Source of the DNA: an uncultured Actinomycetes bacterium
GTDB taxonomy: Bacteria; Actinomycetota; Acidimicrobiia; Acidimicrobiales; RAAP-2
Assembly (NCBI GenBank): GCA_903860915.1
Contig: CAIOSJ010000016.1
Coordinates: 62,001-126,000 of the forward strand
Length of the DNA: 64,000 nt
Reading direction: 5' to 3'
Each line of letters opens with the position of its first letter. Positions within the stretch are counted from its first letter, which is position 1. The notes below the pieces were generated by a model, which ran no database searches, was not told where the DNA came from, and saw only the letters and a program-made list of their open reading frames with translations. Below are positions 33,683 to 43,204 of this stretch, in pieces. A program made the position numbers and the translations under genes.

Positions 33683-35045
33683 GGTACTGCGCCACGAGAG
33701 AAGGACCAATTTGATCAATGTCACCGGCTCCAAGAAGTAGGAGGGCGTCACACAGGCCACAGATAGCCGCGGCTCGTTCACGAGTAATTTCAATCGTCGG
33801 CACGTACGTCACCTTTGAAACTGTTCCGGAGTCGTGCACTGCCGTAGCGACCATCTCACCCGTCAAACCCTCAGGATTTTCTTCGCCCGAAGCATAAATA
33901 TCGGTAACAATTAATTCGTCGACGCCGAGAAAACAATCCGCGAAGAGTGGGGTCAGAGCGGCTGTCCGGGTTACGCGGTGCGGCTGGAAGATTGCAACGA
34001 TACGAGGAAAACCACAGTCGCGGGCCGCCGTGATCGTTGCACGAATTTCATTCGGCAAGTGGGCGTAATCGTCCACGATGGTGGTTCCTCGAATCGTTCC
34101 CAACACGTCAAAACGACGCGGCGCGCCTACGAAATTCGCGAGTCCGCGAATGATGGCGCTGGGTTCTATTCCTGCCTCCAGAGCCAGCCCAGCTACGACG
34201 GCTGCATTCTCGACGTTATGCGCCCCAGGTACATTGAGATCAATGGTCATTGACCCCCGAGTCCCAGAGAGAGTGAATTGAGTGCCGCGCGCCGCCGCGC
34301 GCTCGTCACTCACTCGATACTCCCCAGCGTTTCTCCCCGCGGAAACTATTTTCCGCTGCGCAGCGGCGATGACTCTAGCGACCCCAGGGTCGTCGAGCCA
34401 CCCCACCACTGGTCCCGAGGTGCGTTCTACTAGACCTCGAAAAGCGTCGTCGATCGCATCTTGCGAGCCGTAGAAATCTAGGTGATCAGCATCGACATTG
34501 AGCAGGCCCAGCATCGCGGGACTGGTCCGAGTCAAGGTGCCGAATGATTCGTCGCATTCGACAAGGATTTCCTTCGAGGCGGACCCGTGAGCATTAAACC
34601 CCACTCCTCGCACCGCAGCGCCAAGGAGCCACGACGGGTCACGATTCGCACTCAACCAAACACACACCGCCATCGAAGTGGCCGTTGTCTTTCCGTGGGT
34701 GCCCGCAAACGCCACCATGTCGTGCGACTCCGAAAGCGAAGAAAAGACGTCGGCACGGTTGAAGATTGGTACCGCGTGAGTACGTGCATCGACCACTTCG
34801 GGATTGTCCATTGCGATTGCCGGTGACATCGTGAGCCAGGTTGCCGAGTTCCCCACGCCCTCGCTTTGCGGCACCGAAATATCGATTCCCGCATGTCGAA
34901 GATCGTCAACGCTCTGACTCGCGCGTTCGTCGGCGCCCGTCACTATCGTGCCCCATTCCAGAGCCAGCCGAGCCAGGCCACTCATCCCCGCGCCACCAAT
35001 TCCGAGTATGTGAACACGGTGCCCCCGACCGAACTCAGGCCTCAT
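33675..35045 (-). CDS. murC: UDP-N-acetylmuramate--L-alanine ligase
   Basis: 456 aa Mur ligase adding L-alanine to UDP-MurNAc. N-terminal Rossmann motif HILGIGGAGMSGLARLALE, ATP P-loop FAGTHGKTTATSMAV, and VDDYAHLPNEIRATI with FQPHRVTRTAAL typical of MurC. Its GTG/ATG start is coupled to the murG stop by a 4-nt overlap. It is the only Mur ligase of this cluster besides MurE. Confidence 0.96.
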   Translation of the reverse strand: MRPEFGRGHRVHILGIGGAGMSGLARLALEWGTIVTGADERASQSVDDLRHAGIDISVPQSEGVGNSATWLTMSPAIAMDNPEVVDARTHAVPIFNRADVFSSLSESHDMVAFAGTHGKTTATSMAVCVWLSANRDPSWLLGAAVRGVGFNAHGSASKEILVECDESFGTLTRTSPAMLGLLNVDADHLDFYGSQDAIDDAFRGLVERTSGPVVGWLDDPGVARVIAAAQRKIVSAGRNAGEYRVSDERAAARGTQFTLSGTRGSMTIDLNVPGAHNVENAAVVAGLALEAGIEPSAIIRGLANFVGAPRRFDVLGTIRGTTIVDDYAHLPNEIRATITAARDCGFPRIVAIFQPHRVTRTAALTPLFADCFLGVDELIVTDIYASGEENPEGLTGEMVATAVHDSGTVSKVTYVPTIEITRERAAAICGLCDALLLLGAGDIDQIGPSLVAQYRE

Positions 35046-36148
35046 CGCCCCACGACCTCAAGAATGACGTCAGCAATCGCCGCCGCCGCGTTTAGTCGCC
35101 CCAACTCTCTCGCGCAGCGTGACATCTCACTCAGGGTCTCTGGCGAACGACGCAGGTGGTCTACTTCACGAGCGAGCACTGATGCGGTGAGGTCCTCGTC
35201 ACGAATCAGTATTGCAGCGCCGGCATCGACCAGCACTCGTGCATTTTTAGATTGGTGATCAGCCGGCGCTCCCGGAAGGGGAACCAGGATTGACGGAATT
35301 CCGAGCGCGGTGATTTCTCCGATGGTAATAGCCCCAGCCCGGCATACAGCGAGGTCGGCCACCGCCCACAACCGCGCCATATCTCCAAATTCACAGACTT
35401 CGTAGCTCGAAGTATTCGTCAACCCCCTCGTCGCGACGCTGATCGCCGAAAAATCTCGAGAACCCGTCACGTGAATAATTCTCAGGCCCTGGTCATGAGT
35501 CAGGTCTCTCGCAAATTCCGTGACTACCTGGTTGACTCGTCGAGCGCCGAGCGAGCCGGTCATCACCACAATTGTAAAAGGCGTAGCCGTGCGAGCTACG
35601 GAGCCCCACTCTGCGAGGGCGCTGCGGTCGACCTGTCGAATGACTTCTCGAAGGGGCACTCCGGTGACGACAGCTCGTCCGTCATCTACCAAAAATGGCA
35701 CACAGCGACGAGTGGCGGCTCGAAGGACCACGCGTTGGGCGGCGCTGGCGTGCGCATCTAGTTCCACGAGAATGATGGGGCGTCGCCAAAACAGCGCTGC
35801 CAATACGGAAGCCAGCGACGCGTATCCGCCAACTGACACCACGGCCGATGGGCGTCGCCACCCCACCATCACCAACTCGTGCAAAAGAGCGACGATGAGC
35901 CCAGCGATAGAGACGAGATTGTCAAAAATGCGAGTCGGAAGTAGAGAGCGAGAAATCCCTCGACCAGGTAGCAGTACTAATCGAATACCGAGGGGGCGAA
36001 GTAATCGGCCTTCTTGGCCTCGGCGGGAACCAACAAAATACACGTCGTGAGAACTCACGCCTCGACTCATCAACTCCTCGGCGATGGCCTGCATCGGGAA
36101 GACGTGTCCTCCGGTTCCTCCGCCGGTGATGAGAACTGGCCTCATCAC
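35042..36148 (-). CDS. murG: UDP-GlcNAc:lipid I N-acetylglucosaminyltransferase
   Basis: 368 aa GT-B glycosyltransferase making lipid II on the inner membrane face. The first G-loop is ITGGGTGGHVFPMQAIAEEL, a later loop is VMTGSLGARRVNQ, and the donor site includes CRAGAITIGEITALGIPSILVPLP. The second half has the usual order. Both flanks overlap murC and ftsW by 4 nt. Confidence 0.96.
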   Translation of the reverse strand: MMRPVLITGGGTGGHVFPMQAIAEELMSRGVSSHDVYFVGSRRGQEGRLLRPLGIRLVLLPGRGISRSLLPTRIFDNLVSIAGLIVALLHELVMVGWRRPSAVVSVGGYASLASVLAALFWRRPIILVELDAHASAAQRVVLRAATRRCVPFLVDDGRAVVTGVPLREVIRQVDRSALAEWGSVARTATPFTIVVMTGSLGARRVNQVVTEFARDLTHDQGLRIIHVTGSRDFSAISVATRGLTNTSSYEVCEFGDMARLWAVADLAVCRAGAITIGEITALGIPSILVPLPGAPADHQSKNARVLVDAGAAILIRDEDLTASVLAREVDHLRRSPETLSEMSRCARELGRLNAAAAIADVILEVVGR

Positions 36149-37386
36149 GCTCGAGATCGACGCTCGCGCGCTACGGCTAGGGGGGATTGTCGCGATCGCG
36201 TTGAGGTTCTTGCCGCTTGTCGTGGCCGCGTGGGTGGGGTGTCAGACTGGTTGCTGTCGAATGAACCGATTTCTCGTGCAATATTCACCAGAAAACCTAC
36301 GCCAGTCAGATCGACAATGAGTGCCGTTCCACCGCCAGATATGAAAGGTAGCGGGATTCCGGTGACCGGTAGCCACTGGACCACCGAACAAACATTGATA
36401 ATCATTTCAACCGCGAACCAGGTGGTGATTCCAAAGGCGATCAGTGAATTCGCTCGATCGGTTGAGGCCTGGGCTACTTGAATTCCCGTTCGAATCAACC
36501 AGACAAAAAGAAGCAGGACAACCACGGTGCCGAGCAGGCCATACTCTTCCCCAATCACCGAGAAAATAAAGTCCGTGTGAGCGTTAGGCAAAAAACCCCA
36601 TTTTCCGTGGTCACCATTCATACCCAATCCGAAAAGCCCTCCGGCTCCTAATGAAATTTTAGACTGCGAGATTTGGTAGTAATAGTCGGGGTTGGCGTGG
36701 GGCGATAGGAATCCGACGAGTCGTCCATAGGCGTAGGCGTGAGTACCCAAATACCCCAAAAAACCGAGGACGCCAAGTCCCAAACTCCAATAAATCGCCG
36801 TCCGGGGTAGACCTGCCACGAACAGCATGCCGAGAACTATGGACAAAACAACAGCGTTAGTGCCGATGTCGCGCTCGAGGACAATAAGTCCAACTCCCAG
36901 CGATATCGGGAAGAGTTGCCAAGCGACACCACGCCATTGGCTCGTTCGACGTTCGTAGCGTGCCACGACAACACCGACAAAAATGCACAACGACAGCTTG
37001 AATATTTCGGAAGGCTGAAAACGAAATATTCCCTTGCCCAGCCAACGCTTCGCGCCATAACTCGATTGTCCATAGTTCGCGACCAGGAGTAGAAGAATCA
37101 ACGAGACCGTCATTGCTAAGCGGGCCAAGCGAGTGAGGTGAGCCTTCGACACCCGTGACGCAATGACAAAACCCACGAATCCAAAGAGCAAAAACACTGC
37201 TTGTTTTAGGAAGAACATCCACAATGAAATCGAACGTGTCTGCTGGGGTGCAGAAGCGGATGTCACCATCACCACCCCAATGCCCACCAACACGGCGGTA
37301 GCGCGAATCAGGTGTTTTTCTAGCTGGTTTACCGAGCCCAGCCTCCTGATGCTATGAGCTTTCGTAGTGGAGTCGCCGGCCATCAC
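36145..37386 (-). CDS. ftsW: FtsW/RodA-family lipid II polymerase
   Basis: 413 aa with about ten membrane segments. SEDS motifs are visible: RWLGKGIFRFQPSEIFKLSL, LIVLERDIGTNAV, and GLGMNGDHGKWGFLPNAHTDFIFSVIGEE, ending with LPVTGIPLPFISGGGTA. Cluster position argues for the divisome glycosyltransferase FtsW, working with the FtsI encoded above. The C-terminus is a long basic tail. Confidence 0.95.
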   Translation of the reverse strand: MMAGDSTTKAHSIRRLGSVNQLEKHLIRATAVLVGIGVVMVTSASAPQQTRSISLWMFFLKQAVFLLFGFVGFVIASRVSKAHLTRLARLAMTVSLILLLLVANYGQSSYGAKRWLGKGIFRFQPSEIFKLSLCIFVGVVVARYERRTSQWRGVAWQLFPISLGVGLIVLERDIGTNAVVLSIVLGMLFVAGLPRTAIYWSLGLGVLGFLGYLGTHAYAYGRLVGFLSPHANPDYYYQISQSKISLGAGGLFGLGMNGDHGKWGFLPNAHTDFIFSVIGEEYGLLGTVVVLLLFVWLIRTGIQVAQASTDRANSLIAFGITTWFAVEMIINVCSVVQWLPVTGIPLPFISGGGTALIVDLTGVGFLVNIAREIGSFDSNQSDTPPTRPRQAARTSTRSRQSPLAVARERRSRA

Positions 37387-38417
37387 ACCACCTTCGCAAT
37401 CTTAAGAAAGTCACCATAGAAAATCCCGAGTCCGAGGACGGCGAGAAGTCCCGCCACGATCCAAAATCGAATGATGACCGTTGTTTCCGGCCAACCCTTG
37501 AGTTCGTAGTGGTGATGAATTGGGGCCATCTTGAAAATGCGACGTCCCAGTATTCGAAAACTCACTACCTGCAAGATGACCGAGACTGTCTCAGTGACAA
37601 AGAGGCCGCCAATGACCACCAGGAGAAGGTCGAGATTCATCAGTAAGCAAAGTCCACCCAGCGCCGTTCCTATCGCCAGCGAGCCGGTGTCTCCCATCAT
37701 TATGCGAGCCGGTGCCGCATTCCACCAGAGAAATCCGAGGCAACCGCCCACCATCGCCACCGCCACGAGACCGAGGTCAAGCGCGGATTGCAGGTGATAC
37801 AAACTCGGGTGTCGGAACTGCCAGTAGCCAATAATGGAAAGTACGCCGAAGCAGAATGTTGATGAGCCAGCCGCCAGACCATCAAGACCATCCGTAAGAT
37901 TTACGGCATTTGAGGTAGCCACCACCACCACAATCGCGAGAATCATCCAGCCAATGGCTCCGAGACTCCAGCCAGGCAGGGAGATACGCGTGAAGGAGAG
38001 AACTGTCGCCGTGTGGACCCAGTAGGTTGCCAGGACGGCAAAAGTACCAGCAATAAGTAGTTGACCAGCCAACTTGCCTCGTTTATTCAGACCAAGATTT
38101 CTCTCGTTACGAATACCTAAGAAGTCGTCGGCGAAGCCCAGAGCACCCGAGGCAATCACTGCAGACATGGCGAGCACCCCGCCGCGCGTAAAGATAATGG
38201 CCGTGCCAACGTGACCCATGACGTAACCGATGGTTCCCGCCAAGACAATCACAATGCCGCCCATGGTAGGAGTCCCCGCTTTCGCGTGATGGGAACTCGG
38301 TCCATCGTCACGGATCCTTTGCCCGTAGGAGTGACGCTGGAGAAATCGAATGAAGATTGGTGTCGAGAACAGAGCGAGCACGAAGGCCACTCCTCCCGCT
38401 TCCATCAGACTCAACAT
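37383..38417 (-). CDS. mraY: Phospho-MurNAc-pentapeptide transferase (lipid I synthase)
   Basis: 344-aa membrane protein with about ten hydrophobic segments. The conserved sites are TPTMGGIVIVLAGT, NAVNLTDGLDGLAAGSS (the DGLDG aspartates), GFLWWNAAPARIMMGDTGS and HHHYELKGWPETTVI with the catalytic histidines. It links UDP-MurNAc-pentapeptide to undecaprenyl phosphate. It starts 6 nt after murE stops, in the place where murF would normally lie between the two. Confidence 0.96.
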   Translation of the reverse strand: MLSLMEAGGVAFVLALFSTPIFIRFLQRHSYGQRIRDDGPSSHHAKAGTPTMGGIVIVLAGTIGYVMGHVGTAIIFTRGGVLAMSAVIASGALGFADDFLGIRNERNLGLNKRGKLAGQLLIAGTFAVLATYWVHTATVLSFTRISLPGWSLGAIGWMILAIVVVVATSNAVNLTDGLDGLAAGSSTFCFGVLSIIGYWQFRHPSLYHLQSALDLGLVAVAMVGGCLGFLWWNAAPARIMMGDTGSLAIGTALGGLCLLMNLDLLLVVIGGLFVTETVSVILQVVSFRILGRRIFKMAPIHHHYELKGWPETTVIIRFWIVAGLLAVLGLGIFYGDFLKIAKVV

Positions 38418-38423
38418 AGATAC

Positions 38424-39815
38424 CTACTTCACTAACTCGGAGATGACGGCTCGGTCGTCAAAATTGATCACGTCGTCTCCTACTATTTGCGTTGTTTCGT
38501 GACCCTTTCCAGCGACGACCACGACGTCGTTTGGACCAGCCATCTTCAGCGCCTCAGCGATGGCCACCCGGCGATCACTGGCGCGCGACCACAGCGAATT
38601 CGGCGTCACACCAGCAATGATTTGGTCAATGATGGATTCGGGATTTTCGTGTCGAGGGTTGTCGGAGGTGATGACGGTTATGTCCGCGAACCTCGTTGCA
38701 ACTGCGCCCATCATCGGCCGCTTCTCCCTGTCACGATCGCCACCGCAACCGAAAACTACGATGATTTTGGCGCCAGGTCGTAGCGCGCGCAGGTCACTTA
38801 AAATTCGCTCGAGCCCATCGGGAGTATGCGCGTAGTCAACAATCACCGTTGGACCCTTGCGAGAAACAACCTCGCATCGCCCCGGCACTGGTTGCACCTG
38901 TCGCAAAGCCGCGGCGGCGGCGTCAGCGCTTACGCCCACCGCGACCACGGTCTCCAGAGCCAAGAGAGAGTTGTCGACGTTGAAGCCACCACTGAATTGC
39001 GACTCGACTCGAAGTCCCCGCCACGTAAAAGTCGTTGAACCAATTTCGCACCGGACGTCGGATGCGAGCGCTGAACCAACCGGCACTAGCGGAACCCTGC
39101 ACATGCTCGCTAGGCGTGCACCAAAGGGATCATCCGTCCAAATCACTGCCCGCTGACAACGCTCCGGGGTGAAGAGTGAAGCTTTAGCGGCAAAATACGC
39201 CTCCGTAGTTAGGTGGTAGTCCAAGTGATCGTGGCTCAAATTGGTGAAGACTGCTACCTCAAATTGAAGTCCGTCGACCCGACCTTGGTCCAGGGCGTGA
39301 CTGGATACTTCAAGAGCCACTAGCGGCTGCTCGTCACTCTGTGCCCTGTCGCGCACCACGGCCAACTCCCGAAAAAGCTCAGGGGGTGGGGGCGTTGTTC
39401 GTTCGTGAGTCAGGGTACCTATGACTGCTGACTCACCCCCTATGGCCCGCCAGAGACCAGCCACGATGGTGGTGACGCTGGTCTTACCGTTGGTTCCCGT
39501 GACTCCGACCAGTCGAGTAGAGCGTTCGGGGTGAGCGACAATCGCCGCACTCGCGCGAACTAAAGTCGCGTGCATATCAGCAGTCGCCACCAACAGCGAC
39601 GGACATGTATTCCCGACCTCAGCAGAAGAAACAACCGCAACGGCGCCGGCCTCAAGTGCTTCGGCAATGTACTTATCGCCCGAGGTGGATCGCCCCGGAA
39701 GCGCGAAAAAGAGAGAGCCCTCTCGACAGTCCCGAGAGTTCGAATCGACACGCGCAACCTCGATGTCACCCACAGCACCGCGAAGCTCCTCGCCCATTAC
39801 CTCTCTCAGTTTCAT
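38424..39815 (-). CDS. murE: UDP-MurNAc-tripeptide synthetase (meso-DAP type)
   Basis: 463 aa Mur ligase. P-loop VTGTNGKTSVTTIV, VEVSSHALDQGRVDGL, VDYAHTPDGLERIL and the DNPR motif (TSDNPRHENPES), which marks meso-diaminopimelate-adding enzymes. Thus the peptidoglycan should be A1-gamma type. ATG overlaps the ftsI stop by one base (TGATG). The next gene is mraY, with no murF between. Confidence 0.96.
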   Translation of the reverse strand: MKLREVMGEELRGAVGDIEVARVDSNSRDCREGSLFFALPGRSTSGDKYIAEALEAGAVAVVSSAEVGNTCPSLLVATADMHATLVRASAAIVAHPERSTRLVGVTGTNGKTSVTTIVAGLWRAIGGESAVIGTLTHERTTPPPPELFRELAVVRDRAQSDEQPLVALEVSSHALDQGRVDGLQFEVAVFTNLSHDHLDYHLTTEAYFAAKASLFTPERCQRAVIWTDDPFGARLASMCRVPLVPVGSALASDVRCEIGSTTFTWRGLRVESQFSGGFNVDNSLLALETVVAVGVSADAAAAALRQVQPVPGRCEVVSRKGPTVIVDYAHTPDGLERILSDLRALRPGAKIIVVFGCGGDRDREKRPMMGAVATRFADITVITSDNPRHENPESIIDQIIAGVTPNSLWSRASDRRVAIAEALKMAGPNDVVVVAGKGHETTQIVGDDVINFDDRAVISELVK

Positions 39816-41662
39816 CAGGTGACGTCCGAAGATATGGCCGAAGCGGTTCCCGCGAGTGGCTTATTGGAAATACCAGTTGGCGTAATGCCGTAGTGGTGAA
39901 GCGCGTAGGACATAACACGTTGGAAAACGGGAGCGGCGACGGCACCACCGAAAATTACGGTCCGGGGGCGCTGGATGATAACCACCATTGACAAAATAGG
40001 GTGATTTGCCGGGGCGTAGCCCACGAAGGTTGCGTTATAGGCACCTGTGATGTACGAACTGTGCCCGGGTGTCGGTATTTGCGCAGTCCCCGTCTTGCCA
40101 GCTACTAAGTATCCAGGAATAATCGCGTTGGTTCCCGTACCAGCTACCACAACTTGCTGCAGCATTGAATTCAACGTGGACGCCACGCTCGAAGACAATG
40201 CTCGGCGATGCTCACTCGGCGGCGTGGCTCGAATGGCCCCGTATTGGTCGACCACTGCACGCACCACCTTGGGTTGAATGAAAATACCGCCATTGGCGAT
40301 GGTGTTGTAGGCATCGAGCAGTTGCATTGGTGTCACTGCGTCGGTCTGACCGATGGGCAACGAGGCAATGTCGGTCGCCGACCAGGTCTGAGCATTTTTC
40401 AACAGGCCCGATGACTCGCCGGGAAACCGAAGGGCCGTGGTCTGTCCGAATCCGAGGCGTTCGACTTGGCCAAGAAGGCCCGCTGCACCGACCTTGGTCG
40501 AAATCATATATGTACCGATGTTGCTCGACTGGGCCAATATCTGAGTGGAGGTGAGGTCAACGACGCCATGGCGCTCAGCGTCGTGGTACACCCTTCCCGC
40601 CACGAGGACTGAATAGGGAACTTTGAAGTGCGTGGTCGGGGTTATCGCACCGGACTCGAGAGCTGCCGAAAAGGGAATTATTTTGAAAACTGATCCGGGC
40701 TCGTAGGTCTGAGAAGTCGGGAGATTATTGATGGTTTGTTCGATACCCGGGACTCCGATGGAAGTACCCCAGGTTGAAATTGGTCCGAGATTTCCGGCGG
40801 GCACACCGGTATTCACGAGCGACGCACTCGCAAGAATTTCACCAGTACGTACATCCATAACCATCGCCGTACCAGTCAGTCCACCCGTAGCGTGCAATTG
40901 ATTGCCGAGCGCCTGCTCGGTTATGTACTGCAGTGGTGTATCGATGGTGAGTTCAATACTCCGGCCCGGAACTGGCTTTTGAACAATCACCGCCCGGGAG
41001 CCCGGAAGTGAAATGCCCGAGACTGACGCCAGGACGTTCTGACGCCCGGGAGAGCCACCAAGGATGTCGTTCATTTGATATTCCAAACCGGCCGTGCCGG
41101 TGGTGAGGTTCACTGGATGAGCACCACTCGTGATTGTCACGTGGGTGCCACCGATAAGGGCCGTCGCGATGGAGCCGTTGGGCGTCGTTCGAACTGACGA
41201 ATCGAAGACACGAATGCCGGGTGCGTTGAGACGCTCCAATTTTCTTCCGCTGGCTAGATCTAAAGAATTAGTCAACAGCACGTAGCCTGAATGACGTGTC
41301 AACAGCGGATAGATTTCGGCAGCCGGGCGGTGAAGATAGGGTGCGAGTTGTCGAGATTCAAGCTCGGGTTTTACAATTTGAAAGTCGTCGGCGATGACCT
41401 GTTTGGTTGGTGTCGAAATGGCCAAGATTTGTCCGTGTCGATCATAGATACCACCCCGCAACGCGGGTATTGCGACCGATTGATGCACTTCATTCGCTGA
41501 ATCTCGCACGTAGCGTGCGTGATCTTTAATTTGCAGAGCCGCTAAGCGACACATCAGCACAGCAACTATGGCGAGAAACGCAATCAAAGCCCAGCGCGAT
41601 CGAGTCTTGAGGTAGGCGTTATTGTTCGCAACTAATGAATGTCGCGGGTAGCGATTGCTCAC
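39815..41662 (-). CDS. ftsI: Class B penicillin-binding protein FtsI (PBP3-type transpeptidase)
   Basis: 615 aa. A basic N-terminus and one membrane anchor (about 23-44) precede the dimerization domain, which begins at ALRGGIYDRHGQILA. The transpeptidase domain has SxxK in EPGSVFK (Ser324-Lys327), SxN in AQSSN, and KTGT in VAGKTGTAQIP. It cross-links septal peptidoglycan with FtsW. No PASTA repeats are present at the C-terminus. Confidence 0.96.
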   Translation of the reverse strand: MSNRYPRHSLVANNNAYLKTRSRWALIAFLAIVAVLMCRLAALQIKDHARYVRDSANEVHQSVAIPALRGGIYDRHGQILAISTPTKQVIADDFQIVKPELESRQLAPYLHRPAAEIYPLLTRHSGYVLLTNSLDLASGRKLERLNAPGIRVFDSSVRTTPNGSIATALIGGTHVTITSGAHPVNLTTGTAGLEYQMNDILGGSPGRQNVLASVSGISLPGSRAVIVQKPVPGRSIELTIDTPLQYITEQALGNQLHATGGLTGTAMVMDVRTGEILASASLVNTGVPAGNLGPISTWGTSIGVPGIEQTINNLPTSQTYEPGSVFKIIPFSAALESGAITPTTHFKVPYSVLVAGRVYHDAERHGVVDLTSTQILAQSSNIGTYMISTKVGAAGLLGQVERLGFGQTTALRFPGESSGLLKNAQTWSATDIASLPIGQTDAVTPMQLLDAYNTIANGGIFIQPKVVRAVVDQYGAIRATPPSEHRRALSSSVASTLNSMLQQVVVAGTGTNAIIPGYLVAGKTGTAQIPTPGHSSYITGAYNATFVGYAPANHPILSMVVIIQRPRTVIFGGAVAAPVFQRVMSYALHHYGITPTGISNKPLAGTASAISSDVT

Positions 41663-41684
41663 GATCTCACCGACCTCATTGGAC

Positions 41685-42134
41685 TCAGTGAGTTTTCCGA
41701 GAAGTCACCAGCGCTGAGCCGATGAACTTCGGGAGATGCAATGGTGCGAGAAGGGATGCCGAGGGAATCTGCAACACCACCTCGGGCGTGACCAGGTGGA
41801 GGGCCCCCGCCTCGTTGGCAACCCTTCCGGGCGCCGCCACATTGGTTAGCGCGCTAACGCTCACCGCGTAATTGGACTGTTGGGTTTCCAGATCTATCTG
41901 TAATTGATGCAGCTGCACTTGCCGAGCCGAGCTCAGGGCGTTGCCGCCCGCGAGAGCGCCGACCGTAAGTACGGCAATCATCATGCACTTCGAGACAACT
42001 GAGCGAGTGGGGAGTGTCTGCGTACGGCTATTTGTGCGCGTTACGTGTCGACCCGCTGTACGACTGCGTCGTGTTGATCGTCTCGTCGTGTGAGGACGAA
42101 CTCTCGTTGAACTCGGAAATGTAATGAGACTCAT
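41685..42134 (-). CDS. ftsL: FtsL-like septum protein
   Basis: 149 aa. A basic cytoplasmic N-terminus is followed by one membrane segment (MMIAVLTVGALAGGNAL) and a short helix that can form a coiled coil (RQVQLHQLQIDLETQQSNYA), followed by a hydrophobic tail. FtsL sequences diverge strongly, so the call depends on topology and location between rsmH and ftsI. The ATG overlaps the rsmH stop (ATGA). Confidence 0.8.
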   Translation of the reverse strand: MSLITFPSSTRVRPHTTRRSTRRSRTAGRHVTRTNSRTQTLPTRSVVSKCMMIAVLTVGALAGGNALSSARQVQLHQLQIDLETQQSNYAVSVSALTNVAAPGRVANEAGALHLVTPEVVLQIPSASLLAPLHLPKFIGSALVTSRKTH

Positions 42135-43204
42135 GGGGACACCTTCCAGCCGTAGCGCAGACGAGCTGATCGAGCCCGTGGATTTAGAACGACTTCTTCA
42201 CCCGTTGCCATCACGGCACCGAACTTCTTCACGACCATGGAGGGCTGTGCTCCGCAGACGCAACCCAGCGCGACCGGGCAGGAGCAGCCGCCAGTCGCTG
42301 CTTCGCGCAATACTGACTTGACCACCTGGTCTTCACCCGAGTGATACGAGATCACCACCAAAATTCCTCCGGGGGACAAAAACTCGATGGCGGCAGTGAG
42401 ACCTCGCTGAAGCTGACCTTCTTCGTCATTCACCTCAACACGGAGGGCCTGAAAGACTCGCGTCGCTACATGACCACGACGACGAGCAGCCATCGGTACG
42501 GCACGTTCCACCGCCTCAACGAGGCTGTTCGTCGTTTCCGGGCGACGTTCAATAATCGACTTAGCAATGGCACCGGCAAAACGCTGTTCGCCATGCTGAC
42601 GCAAGAGGCGAGCAAGGCTGTGCTGGTCAATAGATGCCACTAGTTCACTAGCGGTAATCCCTCGTGTGGGGTCCATCCGCATATCGAGAGGGGCATCGGC
42701 CCTGAAGGAGAATCCCCTATCCGCATCATCGAGTTGTGGTGACGAGACACCTAGGTCCATAAGAATGCCCACCACGTCAGATTGCGGTGTGAGGAAATCT
42801 GCCATATTGGCGAATTCGCCATCGACGATGGTCACTCGATTCCCGAATGGCTCCAATCGTGCCGTCGCTGCTCGTCGTGCGGCTGGATCACGGTCAATAC
42901 CCAGCAGGGTGTTGTTCGGATCTGCTGTCAGCAACGCCGCGGCATGGCCACCACCGCCCAGAGTGGCATCAATAATCACCCCGGTCTTAAGACCGGTGAA
43001 CAGCTCGACTACTTCCCGTTCGAGCACTGGGTGGTGTACATATGCAGTGGCCATCTGCGGCCAACCGATCGAACCTCTACATAGGGGGGAAGAGGGAAGT
43101 ACGAAGGATGGGGCGGAGGTGTCCTCACCCACTGCTTCGATCGGTTGGCTGCGCATGGTCATCGCAAAATTCGTTTGAGTTGTTGTGGCACTCCCCTTCA
43201 TCAC
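42131..43204 (-). CDS. rsmH: 16S rRNA m4C1402 methyltransferase
   Basis: SAM-dependent enzyme that methylates cytidine 1402 at the N4 position. The conserved sequence begins at HHPVLEREVVELF and includes IIDATLGGGGHAAALL, GILMDLGVSSPQLDDADRGF and FRADAPLDMRMD. Two starts are possible. GTG 43204 or ATG 43201 overlaps the mraZ stop and adds a 50-residue extension with no family counterpart. ATG 43054 (MATAYVHHPV) gives the standard 307 aa but lacks a ribosome site. The extension region holds an inverted repeat, so the start is uncertain. Confidence 0.93.
   Translation of the reverse strand: MMKGSATTTQTNFAMTMRSQPIEAVGEDTSAPSFVLPSSPLCRGSIGWPQMATAYVHHPVLEREVVELFTGLKTGVIIDATLGGGGHAAALLTADPNNTLLGIDRDPAARRAATARLEPFGNRVTIVDGEFANMADFLTPQSDVVGILMDLGVSSPQLDDADRGFSFRADAPLDMRMDPTRGITASELVASIDQHSLARLLRQHGEQRFAGAIAKSIIERRPETTNSLVEAVERAVPMAARRRGHVATRVFQALRVEVNDEEGQLQRGLTAAIEFLSPGGILVVISYHSGEDQVVKSVLREAATGGCSCPVALGCVCGAQPSMVVKKFGAVMATGEEVVLNPRARSARLRYGWKVSP
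43060..43149. repeat. 14-bp inverted repeat with 62-nt spacer at the mraZ-rsmH junction
   Basis: GCCAACCGATCGAA at 43060-43073 is the exact reverse complement of 43136-43149. Flanking bases also partly pair (TGCG/CGCA). It lies between the mraZ stop and the likelier internal start of rsmH. It may be a two-site operator or a long leader hairpin. Confidence 0.6.
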
